Below, one piece after another: positions 1-13,199 of a stretch of DNA of 64,000 nt. The translations under genes and the position numbers were made by a program. The stretch is from NCBI RefSeq assembly GCF_008831285.2, contig NC_045148.1:4092001-4156000 (forward strand). The letters run 5' to 3'. The first letter of the stretch is position 1; each line of letters opens with the position of its first letter. The stretch comes from Nymphaea colorata (taxonomy: Eukaryota; Streptophyta; Magnoliopsida; Nymphaeales; Nymphaeaceae). The notes below the pieces were generated by a model, which was not told the origin of the DNA, did not search any database, and saw only the letters and a list, made by a program, of their open reading frames with translations.

Positions 1-3000
1 GAGGAAGACCGAGTGATTCCAGTACTGGGCCTTGCTCAATGTGAACCTATAGAAGTAGAAAGATGAACAAAACAAACATCAAACATATTATTTCGGATAA
101 ATGCAATAATATAAATTAATCATAGTGATAATGCTCACCTCAATATAACCCCCAACTGACTGAGGATCATACTTGAGCTGAAGCAAGCTTTCTGCAGAAC
201 CTTCAAAATTAGCTTCCTTTAATGCATCTTGAACTGTTCTACCACTGATAGAGAGAAGCATATTAGTTTGTAGTGAAGTAATAAAACGAGAACGGGGAAA
301 TACAGGATACTAGGACAACCTCTTATCAGATACTTGCATAATTGCTGGTGGAAGTGAGCCAGATATTGCAGCACTTCCTAGAAACGTGGACTGGAACCTA
401 ACACCTTCCTCATCACAAAATGCAATGATCTGCGCATCCAATAAAAATCTTTTGCTGTCATGCATGCTGATATCATAAATGTGGAGGACACACATTCACA
501 TATACATGTGGGAGCACTAGTCGTGCCGCTAGGTTGTCCGAGATTACACAAGTCATATAGAGAGCTAAATGTGCTCGCCTTTCTCTCGGGTAATTCATCT
601 AACATCGAAGCTAATCAGGTGTCAGTTATAAACTATATACCACAATTAACATACAACAGATCATATATATTTCAGTTTCCAATGTCAAATTTAGCACATT
701 TCTATGGACTAGTACCATCAGTTCTGTCTTTCAGGTAGGGACGTAAACAAGAAAATGACTTCAACAATGCATATAAGAGTATGTTAGGCTTTGAAGGGGA
801 TAGGAGAATTAGGGGAGGAACTAGATCTAGCTCTTCTTCTTTCATACTGGCACAGATAGGGACTGTTGAGAACTTGAGAAACATTGATTACCCTAAAGAT
901 ACAAATTTAAGAAAGAGGATTGGTGAACTCCAAACTGCCACCTGCCATTCCTTGTAAAGCCCCAAAGCAAAAGACAACCTAAAAAGGTGAATATGTCTAG
1001 TTGATATAAATGGTTAAGGCTCACCTACGTGGTGGATTGTCTATTTACGTCCATAGCAAATAAAAGTAACAAATAACCATACTGACCTCTATCTGCCTTC
1101 GAAGTTCTGACAGCCTTCCACTGGCCTTCAGAGCCTTCAATGCAGATATTGCACATATTATACCCAATGAACCATCATATTTTCCAGCATCAATCACTGT
1201 ATCCTGTATTAGGTGGAAAAGAATTACATTCAATTGACTGAAATATAAAATGAAGAGAATAATACAAAGACAAGATCTATGAAATGCAAACAAAAATTAT
1301 AAAATATCAAAAAACAGTACCAAATGAGAACCAATAATTAGAGTTGGTGCAGTTATATTATTTCCTTCAGTCCGTCCATGTAGATTTCCAATCTGATCAA
1401 TCCAACTGAAAATAATATGTTTAGATTTTGAACAAGAAAATATTACTCAGCATGAGAGACATGGTAGGAAGAACTAACGTTGTTAATCCTGCATCCTGCA
1501 TCCAGTCACGAACCAAATCCAAAGCCCTGAAAGAGGCTGGGCTCAGGAATGTCCTCTCAAGATAACCATCGCCATCAGTTACCTATTGAGAGTAGAGAGC
1601 AAAAAAATAAAAAGCGATAGAACAAAGGTATACAATCAGCACTATCCCCACTAGAAAATTACTCCACAAAAAGTGGTTTTGAATGTGGTATAACTGGAAA
1701 CATGATAAGTCATGGTTGATTATCGAAGATCACATGTGATCATGCCCAAACCATCTGGGACATCCCAATGTGAGGCTTGAGAATCAATAAAAACAAAGAG
1801 AAAAATGGTGCTCTTCCACAGAGAACTTAACAGAACATTTTTAATAGATGAACTAAGATAGAGATGTAGTGACAATCTACAAATAAAAACATGCTTGCAT
1901 GAAGCAGATAGGACAAGAGAACAGGACAAGCAAGCACAACAACTGGTTTCTCATGCTATATAAGTGACTTTGATCAATATTTTTTCTATTTGGTACCCTC
2001 ACACAAATCCTTGTCTAGCATGAGAACCAAGTTCTGCACTATATTTATGCACTTTTCTCCACATGGACTATCTTTAGGATCTCATCAAGGAATTCAGAAA
2101 GCTTTTCTGGTGCTCTCTTAGTCTATATAATTCATTCAATATCTCAAGAGCTACATCATATGGGTGCAGGTGAAAGTTTGGATGCTAGTGCTGATTAATT
2201 CAAAAAAGCTTGAGATAACTGTCATATACACATATGGAGTTAAGAGGACATCAAGACTAAGAAATATGAGTCATAATGTTTATCATAAGCCACTCAATAA
2301 ACTTGTTTAAACAGTCAAAAGTTTTCACGCAAAAAATAATTTTTTAAAGTCAAGGTGCTGTTGCGAGTCCGCTTTCTGAAATGAAATTTTTTGCTTTTGA
2401 CACTTCAGTATTTATCAGTCTCTTTGATCTGATGGCTTACAGTGGTTCTCATAGTTTTCATGTTCCAGGATATTATATATATATATATAGAGAGGCAGAG
2501 AGAGATTAACACTGCAAATGGTCCAATACAAAACCACCGTACAAAAGTGAGGAAGAGAGAGAAAGTATGTATCACATCACAATTAGCATTAACAATCACA
2601 TAAACAATAACAATTGCTATTAGTTGCAGTATTTACTAATAAATAAAATAACATCACTATTCTCATTTCACAACTGCAACAAATTGACAACTAATAACAA
2701 CAAACAGGTCAAGAACAACTAATTCAAATATCATGCTTATAAGCTAACAATAGATACCAAAATGGTCTAAATGAGGAATTCTGGACAAGATTGAACTAAG
2801 CTTAACTTAGCCAAGTGCCCAATTATATATGAAAATAAGCACGAGTTTCTTCACCATGTTTGACTGGGCTTCCCACAAACAAAGGAGCACTTATGTGATA
2901 TAGATCACAAGTGTTGCTTAAGGTGTAACGTTGCAAACCAAAGCATAGGCGTGTTCAACAGTTCAAGGACTCGAAACATAAGGAAATCCTTGATGGATTC

Positions 3001-6000
3001 CAAGGATGTACCTCAAACCGATGAAGTAACATATTAAGCATTCCAGATGAAATAGAAGGCCCGTGTGAATTATGATAAAAATAGAACAGTAAAAAAAAAT
3101 AAAAAAGGAGGTGAACTACAACGATGTTTGTAAAGACATTTGTTCTCTTTGTCCCTCTGTCAAAAGTCCAAAAGACATTAGCAATTGCTGGAAAAAGGTC
3201 TATAAGGCTTCCTACAGAATTTTTTCACTTTGACATGAAACTTTTCTCGAGCCCTTAACAGATGATAAAAACTTCTGTGCATTTAATGGTAGATGAGAAA
3301 TGACATAACATTGGTTTGTTAAAGATTGAAACCATTGTCAGGTGATAACGAGACATTTTGAAGGCTTTGATGCACTATTACTTATCCTTTTGTACATTGT
3401 TGGCCCCCACTGAAGCCTGATTTAGAGCTTCTCTCATGTGGCAAGCATGATCCCTTACTGGTGTTACCTATGAATTCTAAGATTTTTAACCATGCTTCTT
3501 GAAAAGAGCACAAAAAAGAACCTAATAAGTTTTGAATCTTTGAGGCCAGCTGAGTGAACTCTAAGCAAATATCCTCCGACCTTGGAGAGCTCACACTCTT
3601 GTAAACTATACATTTGCTCTGCCAGAAACTAGTTCGCTTGTTAACTTATGCTAAATCACATAATTGAAGTTGAAAGGCAGATTGAAAAATGACTTCATAT
3701 TCATTTTCAGTGTTATCACAAGTACAGTATTACACTGGAGACAAACTCAACTGCGGAGCTTCAGTATTGCAGTTAGCAGATCCATCAGTCAAGGAGAAGA
3801 CAAAAGGCACAACGAAACTAAACAGTCTGCAGTTAGACAATAAATCTTTTTTGTTTTCTTTCCATCCTATCATACTCATATCCAAAGAAGCATCAAATGT
3901 GACTTGGACGTCATTAACCAAAGTCATGGTTCCATGTCAGAAAGGAAAACAAAATCCATAGACAGGGAGAATAAGTGTGAGCTCCTTTGATTTCCAACTC
4001 CCAAATAGGACTGTCGCAGCTTCAGATTGGAGAACCAATAAATCAATATACATTCATACTCAACAGTTCTTACCGGTTTCATTCCTATTACTCGAGCAAT
4101 CTTGTTGATATAGAGATTGAAGTAGAAAAACATTTTACCTCTCCTAGCTGCTGTAGCCTATGAACTGATTCTTCTCTCAGAATTTCAGTGATTAGCTCCT
4201 CTCCATCCACTTCATTGCTTTGCACTACATTGGTAGAAATAATTATAAAGTGGTAATGAGGAATAAGAAATAAATGATTTGTAACTGCAAAGAAAGCTAA
4301 TTTACATTTACTCGAGCACCTCAACAGAGCCAACCAAACTTGAAATTGAACTGCAAAGTTCTAGTAAGATAATTCAACTAAATTTGCATACACCAAGGAC
4401 ATAAACAGCAATCTCAGATCCTCATTGTTTAGCATATTCTGACACTAAAAAGGAAAAAGCACTTTTACAAATTACTCCTTTACCGTAAGAATCTTGGGAG
4501 CTTGATACTTCACCAAAACCTGCACTTCTCAATGTGGATCCAGTGCTTATCAGAATGTACAGATTTCCTCAGGACATTGCGTGGTAAAAGAGAAAACTTA
4601 GGTTGGTTGGTAGATTGTCAATATGCAGAGGCCTCATATATATTCCCAAGTTACTCAAAGCTACGATGAAAAACATAGCACTCGTGCACACTATGTAACC
4701 ATCAGCCCTTTGTTTAGGAGGAAGGATATTCAATGTACCAAACACTACGATGAAAAATGGCTTTTATATCAAATAATAAATTTAAACTGCAGGAAGCTTC
4801 TGAAGCATAGGCTTGTTTTCTGCTACGGTAGTTTCAAAAAGTAACGACCCCAAAAAAGTGAGATCGCTGATGCCATGATCTTATTTGGTTTTCCAAAAAT
4901 TTATAGTTTTCTAACTATGTTTTACAGGTTTCTGCATATTTACAAGTTTATGCTGTAGATAGTCTTTGGATATTTTCCTCAATAAAAAGCTATACCTTGA
5001 GAATTTTCTCGCAAGAAGCATATATGACACAAAGAAGCAATGACAAAACATATCTAGGGCTTAACAGGCCAAGTAACGTCCCAGATCCAGATGTTCTCCT
5101 ACAGTATATACAAAAGAGATGCTGCCCACGCACGTTGCAACAGAAAAGGACAAAAAATTAATTCCTGAGAAGCTGAACTTAGTAATAGCAGAGTTCCCTT
5201 CTTTCAGCGTCTTTGATAAGAATCCATTGGTCCTTAGATTTTTCTAAACTTCCGGCCCCATTGATTGATGGATGTGAGATTCAGTCTTTTTCTCAATAGG
5301 CTAATCAAGACATTTTTCTCCAAAGGCTAGTATTAATAGATAATGAAGCCAAATCTACAACCATGGTTTGGCTAATAGAGAATACACTATTCCCATACCC
5401 GTTGGAGATTAAAGCAAACAGTTTTCAAGTTTGTAATCCTGTTTGAACTAATATATAAGTGGAACTTGAGTTTTCTTTGTCTTTATCTATTTTTTTCTTC
5501 TTCTTCTTTTCTTTTCCCTGCTATTTTCTTGCCTCCGTTCAACTCGAGGTTATCTCACAACACCTTACTGCGATATCAATTTTCCAATCGTTAAACAAAG
5601 CTTTCATCTTTTTTACGCCCTCCCCAAAACACAAGAAAAATCTGCATGATCCACTTGAGAGCAAAACAAGACCTCCAAAGTTTTTCTGATTCACCAAGAA
5701 AGAACTTTAGGCGTCCTCAACCTTCTGTTATACCAAAGAAAAAACAGAGAAGACGCTACATCTGCAGGATTCAAGAAATATGCAACTTTCTTAAACATAA
5801 CAGATCTTACGTAATGAGAACAGCGCATAATGAAATTAAGGCACGTAACACAAGAATTACAAACCCAGATACTGTTATCATCGTTATTACCCTGAAAAGG
5901 GAGAGCCAGGAAAGCGCCTCCGACCAAGGAGAGAACAACAACCAACCATGGAAGAGTAAAGGCCGACGGCAGAATCTTCCGCTGGGAGGAATGTACAGAC

Positions 6001-6026
6001 GTTCTACGAGGGAGAGGAGCAGCCAT
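1..6026 (-). CDS. AAH: Allantoate deiminase (allantoate amidohydrolase), 5' part, C-terminal half outside window
   Basis: The enzyme hydrolyses allantoate to ureidoglycine, CO2 and ammonia in the ER, the second step of plant ureide (purine) breakdown. Coding exons, in gene order: 5891-6026, 4139-4224, 1479-1582, 1321-1405, 1087-1203, 320-429, 139-244 and 1-46. All junctions are GT-AG and every phase joins, giving 263 residues before the window edge. Seen in the product: a hydrophobic N-terminal segment (about 22-44), which fits ER targeting; LERTFLSPAS near residue 82; and the M20/amidohydrolase dinuclear-metal residues H136 and D138 (GSHLDTV), D147 (KYDG), E183/E184 (CDEEGVRFQ) and H250 (VHIEQG). 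The ATG is the first in frame before the hydrophobic segment, and GA-rich leader sequence lies upstream. Ureidoglycolate amidohydrolase is a paralogue, but the DTVIDAGKYDGSLG and FLGSAA blocks fit AAH better. Two long introns (1583-4138, 4225-5890) hold no exon I can recognise. No lesion is visible. Confidence 0.93.
1583..4138 (-). other. Long AAH intron 2
   Basis: About 2.55 kb between the exons ending LQQLGE and starting VTDGDG. It is AT-rich, has a short TA run near 2473-2492, and contains short open frames without recognisable domains. I see no nested gene or well-bounded transposon. Confidence 0.75.
4225..5890 (-). other. Long AAH intron 1
   Basis: About 1.67 kb between the N-terminal hydrophobic exon and the exon starting QSNEVDGEEL. 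Flanking phases join (one base left by exon 1, two supplied by exon 2). Several open frames here are intronic chance frames. No domain or repeat was recognised. Confidence 0.75.
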
Positions 6027-6430
6027 CTCTCTCTCTCTCGCTCTCTCTCTCTGTGCTTCTAGGCGGTTCTCTGCTAGGCTGCGTGGCTCTGAACGTTGAG
6101 TTGGTGTTGAGTGGCATAGGAAGAATGCTCGTGACACAGTGACCCTTTGGCGATCCTGAATCTTTGGAATCTCTCGGCCATTGATGAGAGGAATCCCGGA
6201 CCCCCACGGCTCCACAAATGGATGTTATGACGTCAATCATTACGTGAACGATTTGGAACCTATTCGAAAAGTTTGGCGTAGTGACGTGAATTCGTTCATG
6301 GAGAAAAAGCAATGGCACCACGCAAAGTTGCTAGGGAAAAAACCAAAAACCAGAGAAATCCATTCACTTCTCAATGTGCTCATTCGACACTGCATTCCTC
6401 AATCACTTGCCTTTTAGCAACCACTATGCA
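6027..6430 (-). promoter_or_regulatory. AAH 5' leader and presumed promoter
   Basis: Sequence directly upstream of the AAH start. On the minus strand the leader contains a GA-rich run just before the ATG (plus-strand CT run at about 6028-6057), common in plant 5' UTRs. No convincing TATA box could be fixed. The promoter assignment rests on position only. Confidence 0.4.
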
Positions 6431-6436
6431 TGTGTG

Positions 6437-6605
6437 GAGCAAGTTTCGAACATTTAAAATTTATATATTAAAATTTTGAAAATTTTAATTTGGCCCGTAT
6501 AAAATTTTTGAAAAAATAGGGATGAGGTCCTATTAAAATTTTTCAAAATTTTTATTTAATGGTTATAGCTCGACCCCCTAAAGGTGAAATCCAGACTCCA
6601 CCTCT
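6437..6605. repeat. Degenerate AT-rich element related to the CAGGGGCGGAG family
   Basis: It contains the AAATTTT-rich body and the end-like string GACTCCACCTCTGCC (minus-strand GGCAGAGGTGGAGTC), as in the better-preserved hAT-type miniature elements at 11352 and 12398. No target duplication was found, so it is called a remnant. Confidence 0.35.
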
Positions 6606-9600
6606 GCCACCATGTGATTGCATTTTGACATCAAAATTCAAGTCCGTGACGTTTTCTAAAACAATCAGAGATCAAGTATTCGACGAACGCATTACTGTTT
6701 GAAGCCAAAGAGCCTTCAGCAGGGAAATGTAAAACAAAAAGAGCATCTCTACTAAAAGAAGCTCAACCTTTTTAGAGAAAATTTATGGGAAAAGCTTTTT
6801 AACATGGAAAAAAGTTGTCTCCGCTATCCCTTCCATTCTATTTAACATTGATTTCTAGATTATCTTTTCAAAAGCAATTCCCATCCAGATTAATACTTCA
6901 TTGGAAAATTTATTCCCATTGCAAGCTTTTGCGGCAAGCATCTTTTATGGTTTCAAGAAAGAAACTTGGATATAAAAAGTTCAAAGATTTTACGTGGAAA
7001 GCACATTTGTCCAGGAACATTTGTGTACTAAAACTAGAAACCAGCTCAGCACAATGCACTTGCATAATTAAATTATTTAATACAGTGCAAAAGACAAATT
7101 TCTAAGGCGTTACGTTATTTTTAAATTCCAACCGAGCCCCATATAGTTTTCATGGATCAAATCCTTGAATTAATCCCACTCATATTGTTATCGGATCTAG
7201 GGACTGATTTGGGTGAAGCAGTTCAATGAGTAAATTATAAAAAACAATTATTAGAATGCATTACACAAGGGAATATGCAATTATAATGTGCCTTGTCCTC
7301 CTCGGCCCCGATTGTGCACGTCCTTTAGGGGTTTCACACCTCACCTCAAGGGGCACAACATAGGTGGATCAGTTAGAAGCATAGGTAAAGACATGTAGCT
7401 AATTCGATTTTTGTTGGTACTTTGTCTCCTCGTCTTAAGATAACAGGGTTATACCTAAGTTGTAGGGTGCACCACTACCATAGCTGATGTTGTACAGTTC
7501 CGAACCTTAAAAGCAGAGAGAGTAAGAGGTTTTTGAAGAATCAACATGAAGGAAATGCGATTATACTGCACGCCTAATCCTCCTCCGTCCGATTCTGACC
7601 ATATTTTGGCCTAAAAAAAATATGCATGCGGCCGTGTTTCTTAAGGAGAATGTGTCGTGTTTCAACTCCACCACCTACTCCACTTGCATTCCACTGGCCC
7701 CTGCCAGTGGCAAAGCGGCATATAGGCTTCCCTTAAATGTGTTATATATATATAGAGATATATATATATATATATTCAAATATTTGTTTTGTTAATACTC
7801 TTTTGAAAATAGAAACATATAAATGAGTGGCTGTTAAAGAGTTTTGTTTAGGCTTTGGCCCCCACCCAACCACCACCACAGTGCATGCATTGATTCTTCT
7901 CACAATGCAAGATTCCGAACCCGTCGCTTTCCTTATAGCTTGAACTGTTCGATGGGTCCTTTCTCGGTTTTGGACAAGGACAAACCTTCTTTGAAGACTA
8001 GAGGACATGTCTAGGCAATAATGCTGGCCCCTCCCTCTCTCTAATCTCGAAGAAATCACAACCACTCGTGAAAATTATGTTTAGTTTTCGTGCATTATTA
8101 AGAGCCTTCCCTTCCCTGTATAAAATTGTTGCTTCTGCCGCTGGTCAAATTCCATCACATCGAAATCATGGTGGAATGTTTCATGTCATGGACATCACGG
8201 GCCCATTTGAAAGCACAATTTGCCATGTCATATTTGTGGTGATATTTGAAAGATTTGAATAATCAAAGTACCAGTAAATTGGGGTGCAAAATCTTGCACA
8301 AAGAAAGTAAATTTTCACTATCAATAGCCGTTTGGTTATTGTGGACAAAATGGACAACACTGCTCTTTAGGTCACGTCCACTTTATATAGTGTTTGTTTT
8401 CACGTTCAATCGTCTTTTCTGTTTTTGTTTTTGCTTTCTATTTTGTCTGTTCTACCTGCCGCGTCTAGTGTCTGTCTGTCCACTCTATTGTTCTAGTCAG
8501 TGTTTGCTGTAGCTAGTTCATTCTATTTTATTTATTTCTGTTCTATTTATTGTGTCAATAGTTTGATAACAAAACTATTTTGTTTTGTACAAATTCTACT
8601 AATTAATATGCAAAGTAACCGTTAAACTGAATATATATATATACATATATTCGATTTAACTCAACACAAAAACTCTCAGGTTTCTATAAAAGTTCTGGTG
8701 GGCATCCATAATTATTTTAAGTGTGTTTAATTGATGTATTATTTGTGTCATAAACCTACAATTTTACGGTGGTTGGACACTCATGTTGTTTACATTCTGC
8801 ACTGATGACTATCAATTACATGGCGAGATTTTGTTTTATTTCTGTTTAGTTGTCTTATATCTATCATAGGTAATTGTGTCTTGCTGATGATCATATTTTA
8901 ATGGACATGACGTCCGTCCTGTCCCAGTGAACAGCAATCAAACGACCTCTAAAGGGACAAACTTTTCGTAAAAGGTAATTGATAGCTGACACGTCCAAAG
9001 AACTCTTTCCACTTACATAACTCATTGTGGCAGCATACATAATGTGCAAATTGCATAACTCTGAGCAATTTAGAGAGCACATTTTACTTCACAAAAAACA
9101 AATTGCAAACACTAGTTTGTAATATGTATAGTCACAAATAATGTCTAGGAATTTTAAACGGCGAGGTTTTTCTCCAGTATAATATAGTGAGCTTGAAAAA
9201 AATAGAAAAAATATGGTAAATTTTTAAAAGTTTTAAAAAACTAAAAATAAGAGGAAAATAAAATAAGTGAGAAGCTAATAACACAAATATCAAAAGATAA
9301 ATAGATTTGTAACAAATAAAAATATAAAATATAAAAAACTGTTTGACATTAAAAAAACTGGAAAAAATGCGTTAAAAACGCGTTTTTTTGTTTTTTAATG
9401 TTTTTTTTCTAAAAACCACGTTTTTTTTTAATTTCCAGTTAATTTATCGTGTTTTTTTCAAGAAAAAACTCATTTTCTGTGACTAATATATACAAACTAC
9501 CGGGCGAACTCTTGATCACTCAAAGTCACGTAACAATTTGAACTTTATTTGGCACATCGATCATTGGGCTGCTAACAAGAAGCAATTTCCTCATGCTTTG

Positions 9601-9921
9601 AACCCCCAAATTATTGACAAACTATGTAATCCATATGATTCTTTTATTTGGTGGTTGTCTTTCATTAATGGTGCTTTTGCTAACTCATGCGTATCAATCT
9701 TATATGGATATTTTTTCCCTTTAATATCTGGAACACTTTTCGGCCTTGTGATTGCTGCACATACGAATTTGAAAGCATTATGTTATCCATTAATGAATTA
9801 ACTAGATGTATCTATTGATCCTTTTAATTTGGTTTCTATGCGAAGGTTAATGACTGTCGATGGTAAGGCCACTTTTACAGTACAAGCTGCTATTATCTAG
9901 TAAGACTATATAATACTACTA

Positions 9922-9924
<3 letters not shown>
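6606..9924. other. Intergenic spacer, no gene recognised
   Basis: AT-rich spacer with short TA runs at about 7742-7774 and 8628-8646. Small open frames on both strands, the longest about 107 codons at 7742-8065 on the minus strand, show no recognisable motif. A hairpin-forming tract within it is listed separately. Confidence 0.6.
9346..9404. repeat. Imperfect palindrome with central GCGTTAAAAACGC
   Basis: The left arm CATTAAAAAAAC is mirrored by the right arm GTTTTTTAATG around a central self-complementary GCGTTAAAAACGC. It sits in A/T homopolymer-rich DNA. A similar tract (AAAACACAATAAAAATGTGTTTTT) occurs at about 22800, so it may be a dispersed fold-back sequence. Confidence 0.45.

Positions 9925-9979
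<55 letters not shown>
9925..9979. repeat. (TC)n-(TG)n microsatellite
   Basis: About 20 TC repeats followed directly by about seven TG repeats. Dinucleotide composition is unmistakable. Confidence 0.95.
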
Positions 9980-10185
9980 TGCACCCACGTGCGCGTTGGG
10001 TTGCATGTGCGAGCATCCAGATGACCAGAGATCAACTTGAGTTCATAGATACATAAGAGGCGGATGGGGAGTTCAAATCCTCCTATCATCTTGAGTTTCA
10101 TCCAATCATGACTACCCAATACATTGTATTAGGTAATACCCAATGAGAGGTTGAACGATTTCTAATATATATATATATATTAAAA

Positions 10186-10548
10186 ACCAGACCACTTGCA
10201 TAAGAGAAAAAAACCAGACCTATTGAAATTAATTATTAAAATAATTATTTTGAAATTTAACCTTATAGACATGATCTTAAGAGTGATTTGATGAGAAACA
10301 TATATTAAGTTAGTTATTTTCTTACTTATATTATGTTTTTTTAATAGTCAAAAAATAAATGGCTCTTATAACATCAAAATTTTGGTAGTATAAAGTTTTC
10401 ATTTTTTACAAAAAATGATTCAAACTAAAGCATGATTTATATTAAATTAGTGTTTATAAACACATTAGAAGGTTCACATTTTGTTTAAAACACTTTTTAA
10501 CGTGAATTTAAAAGGTCTGATTTTTATCCCTTACGCAAATGGTCTGAC
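10186..10548. mobile_element. Fold-back miniature element with ~45-bp inverted ends
   Basis: The left arm begins CCAGACCACTTGCATAAG and continues AAAAACCAGACCTATTGAAATT. The right arm, on the opposite strand, reads TCAGACCATTTGCGTAAGGG and continues AAAAATCAGACCTTTTAAATT. The arms match with several substitutions over about 45 bp and enclose AT-rich sequence. There is no coding capacity and no clear target duplication. A non-autonomous DNA transposon is the likeliest reading; the superfamily is unresolved. Confidence 0.6.
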
Positions 10549-11351
10549 ACCTACCAATCACACACACACACATATATATATATATATACTTGCCCAAGAA
10601 GATTGATGTATAATATATTATTTTGAAAAGATAAGTTTAGAAATTTTTTCTTGCAATTTGTTATTTTTGCTTTTTTACAAGATCGCTCTGTGCTTCCATT
10701 TTTTTTTTGTAAAATCTTATTATTTTGCTAAACTTTTTTTTGTTTGTTTAATTAAAAGCATCGGATCACACAGCCCTCGACATACTCTCAAACTTTAAAT
10801 ATGTTCTAATTAAAACGTCTTCTTTGTTGAAACAACATTGTGGAATTAAATCCAGTTCGGCCAATCTACCTCTCAAAAACAAATGTTGCTGATTTTAACA
10901 ATAGTACACAGCATCATATTCCAAGACCAGGAATACTGTTTTCACTGATTATATTTACTTTAGTCATAGGTTGAGAAATGGCATGATTGTTGATCACAGA
11001 ACGAAAAATTCACATTCTTTTAAAAGGTGCTCCCAACATTTGTAGATGGTATGGAAGAATCATAAGCGTCTCTGCGTAGTTCTTTTCATGCGTACGATGA
11101 GAATCACAAGAAAAGTTAGTAGATGGACAAGAATTGTTGGATTTTAGATGTAGAGCAGCCCATGATGGGCTGGATCCAAAGTCTATAGAGTAACACAAAA
11201 ATAACCATCCGATTTTGTGACCGCGATTTTGGGTTGTTAATGAAAGAGATCATGAATAAGCAAAGAGAAAACCAAAAGGATGCAGATAGATGGATGATTT
11301 TTGATGTAGAAGTTTTTTCCAAAACATAGTGAAAAACCACTTCCTATCAAG
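10549..11351. other. Intergenic spacer
   Basis: AT-rich spacer with a (CA)n(TA)n run at about 10560-10588. No gene, RNA or bounded repeat was recognised. Confidence 0.6.
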
Positions 11352-11544
11352 CAGGGGCGGAGTAAGAAATTTTTCATGATGGGGGCCAAATTAAAGTTTT
11401 TAAATTTTGACTGTGACTGAAATATCATTTTTTAAAATTTTTATATAGAACAAGTAAAATTTTCTAAATTTCCATGTAATTTTAAAAAAAAAAAAAATTG
11501 AGGTGGGGTCAGGGCTCATGGAGGCCCCCTTGGCTTCGCCCCTG
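11352..11544. mobile_element. hAT-type MITE, 193 bp, with target duplication
   Basis: The element starts CAGGGGCGGAG and ends CTTCGCCCCTG, which are inverted ends. It is flanked by CTATCAAG (11344-11351) and CTATCGAG (11545-11552), an 8-bp target duplication with one mismatch. An 8-bp duplication and CAGGG-type ends are the hAT signature. It has no coding capacity. The internal left half (AAATTTTTCATGA, TTTTTAAATTTTGAC, GAAATATCA) is shared with the element at 12398. Confidence 0.8.
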
Positions 11545-12269
11545 CTATCGAGCACAAGAGTCCGCTACTTCATAGCCTAAAACAACAAACTAAGGTATGC
11601 ATGCATTGCTATTTCCATTTTGCTGTTATATGTTAAAGAATGAATCAAACATTTATATCTGTTTGTTAACAAGTAGGTTTTCTTTCCTTGCCCCTTGTTG
11701 AAAAAAGTACACATTAGGATGCTAATTTATCTCTACTGCTAACAAGAAAGAAAGAAAAATCAAATGCAGAATACAAAATAATTATTAGCCGAGAACTAAA
11801 ACTCTATGAAAATAATGCACAAGTGAAGTAGCTGAACTGCAGATGGAAAGGAAGAAACAACCAAAAAGATATGCCCCTTACAGGTTTAAGATTTAAGACA
11901 TTTTCATTGAGCTCGACTAGTCGGTGACATTGTTCTGTCTTTCAAATGAATGAATGACTCAAACTTTGTGTTGAATAAAATGTAACATCAATCAATTTTA
12001 ATGATCAATTCCTTTAACAGCTAAGGTTGATATCTGATCCTACTTTTCCTCTTGCTTTTTACTAGCTTTGGATTCTTTGCTAACGTAAAATTCAATATTA
12101 CCAAGCAGAGGTTAAATTTTGAACTATTCACCAGAAAAGCTGCACGCTGCATCAGCTACCAGCTACCAACAAAATTTGAACCAGCATAGGTACCAGCCAT
12201 CACTAGAAACAAACAAAATATTCCACTCATAAAGTGACTCTAGTCAAGAGCTTTTAGGATAGACCAACC

Positions 12270-12340
12270 GGGGGGCGGAGCTAAAAAATGTTCATGAGAA
12301 AGACCGAATTAAAGTTTCTAAATTTTGACTGAGCTCGATA
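12270..12340. mobile_element. Left-end fragment of the same hAT-type MITE family
   Basis: It begins GGGGGCGGAGCTAAAAAATG and continues into TTAAAGTTTCTAAATTTTGAC, matching the first ~70 bp of the 11352 element. The rest of the element is missing, so this is a truncated copy. Confidence 0.55.
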
Positions 12341-12397
12341 GCAATAACCTAACGTCAGTGCCAAGTGTTGGGGCATTGGGACGTTGTGCATTGGTAC

Positions 12398-12585
12398 CAA
12401 GGGCGCAGCCAAAGAGGGCCTTGCAAGGGTCCTGGCCGCCCTCAATTTTTTTTTTTAATTACATATAAATTTTTAAAAAATTCAATTGTCCTATATAAAA
12501 ATTTAAAAAAATGATATTTCAGCTCCTGTCAAAATTTAGAAACTTTAATTCAACCCTCTCATGAAAAATTTCTGCTCTGCCTCTT
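12398..12585. mobile_element. hAT-type MITE, 188 bp, perfect 8-bp target duplication
   Basis: Flanked by ATTGGTAC at 12390-12397 and again at 12586-12593. The ends are CAAGGGCGCAGCC and, inverted, AAGAGGCAGAGCAG. Read on the minus strand its right half matches the left half of the 11352 element (AATTTTTCATGA, AAAGTTTCTAAATTTTGAC, GAAATATCA), so it is the same family in the opposite orientation. Confidence 0.8.
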
Positions 12586-12593
12586 ATTGGTAC

Positions 12594-13199
12594 CACTTAT
12601 CATGAACAAGTCACACACTTGTGCCAATTGTAATTGCAAACTGTGCAAATTAAACTGATACCATTTGTTGTGGAAGAAAAAGGTATGTAGGTGAGAATAT
12701 ATGGTCTGATATTGTCTATGTGTGTGATTTGACAAAGGTTGCTTTCACACTATTTACATGCAAAAATTTTCAACTTTGTATATAGATAGCAAATGAGAAA
12801 CAACTTTACATGTACTTGCCTCAGTTTGCTCATGTGGAAAGCCATGAGAGACAAAACCCAACTTGTTAGTATGAAGTCTGACCGCTCCTGACACCTTTAC
12901 TAAACATAGTTAGACCAAGGATTAGACATTGTGTTTTATGCTCTAAGAATTAAATGTTGTCATGTTCCTAAGCATACAAAAGCAAACGTGCCTTGGTTTT
13001 AGAAAAAAAAAATATGATTGCATATATCTAAGTGGATCAACAGAAATAGGATTTGTGAACTAAGAAAACTTAAATGTGACAGTTAACATTCTACTATCAT
13101 TGGTCTATGGAAGGACGAATCTGAACTTTTATGATGCATGCACCCAGACTCTGCATAACCAAGATCTAGTTTCTAAGATTTAAGGGTATGTTTACATGT
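12594..13199. other. Intergenic spacer
   Basis: No gene, RNA or bounded repeat recognised; AT-rich. Confidence 0.6.

Noticed and set aside
5646-6321. Open frames overlapping AAH exon 1 in other frames
   Set aside because: They are shadows of the exon and of the GA-rich leader. The spliced AAH model explains the region.
10020-10120. tRNA-like GTTCAAATCC arm near 10073
   Set aside because: No matching acceptor stem, anticodon stem or D-arm could be built around it.
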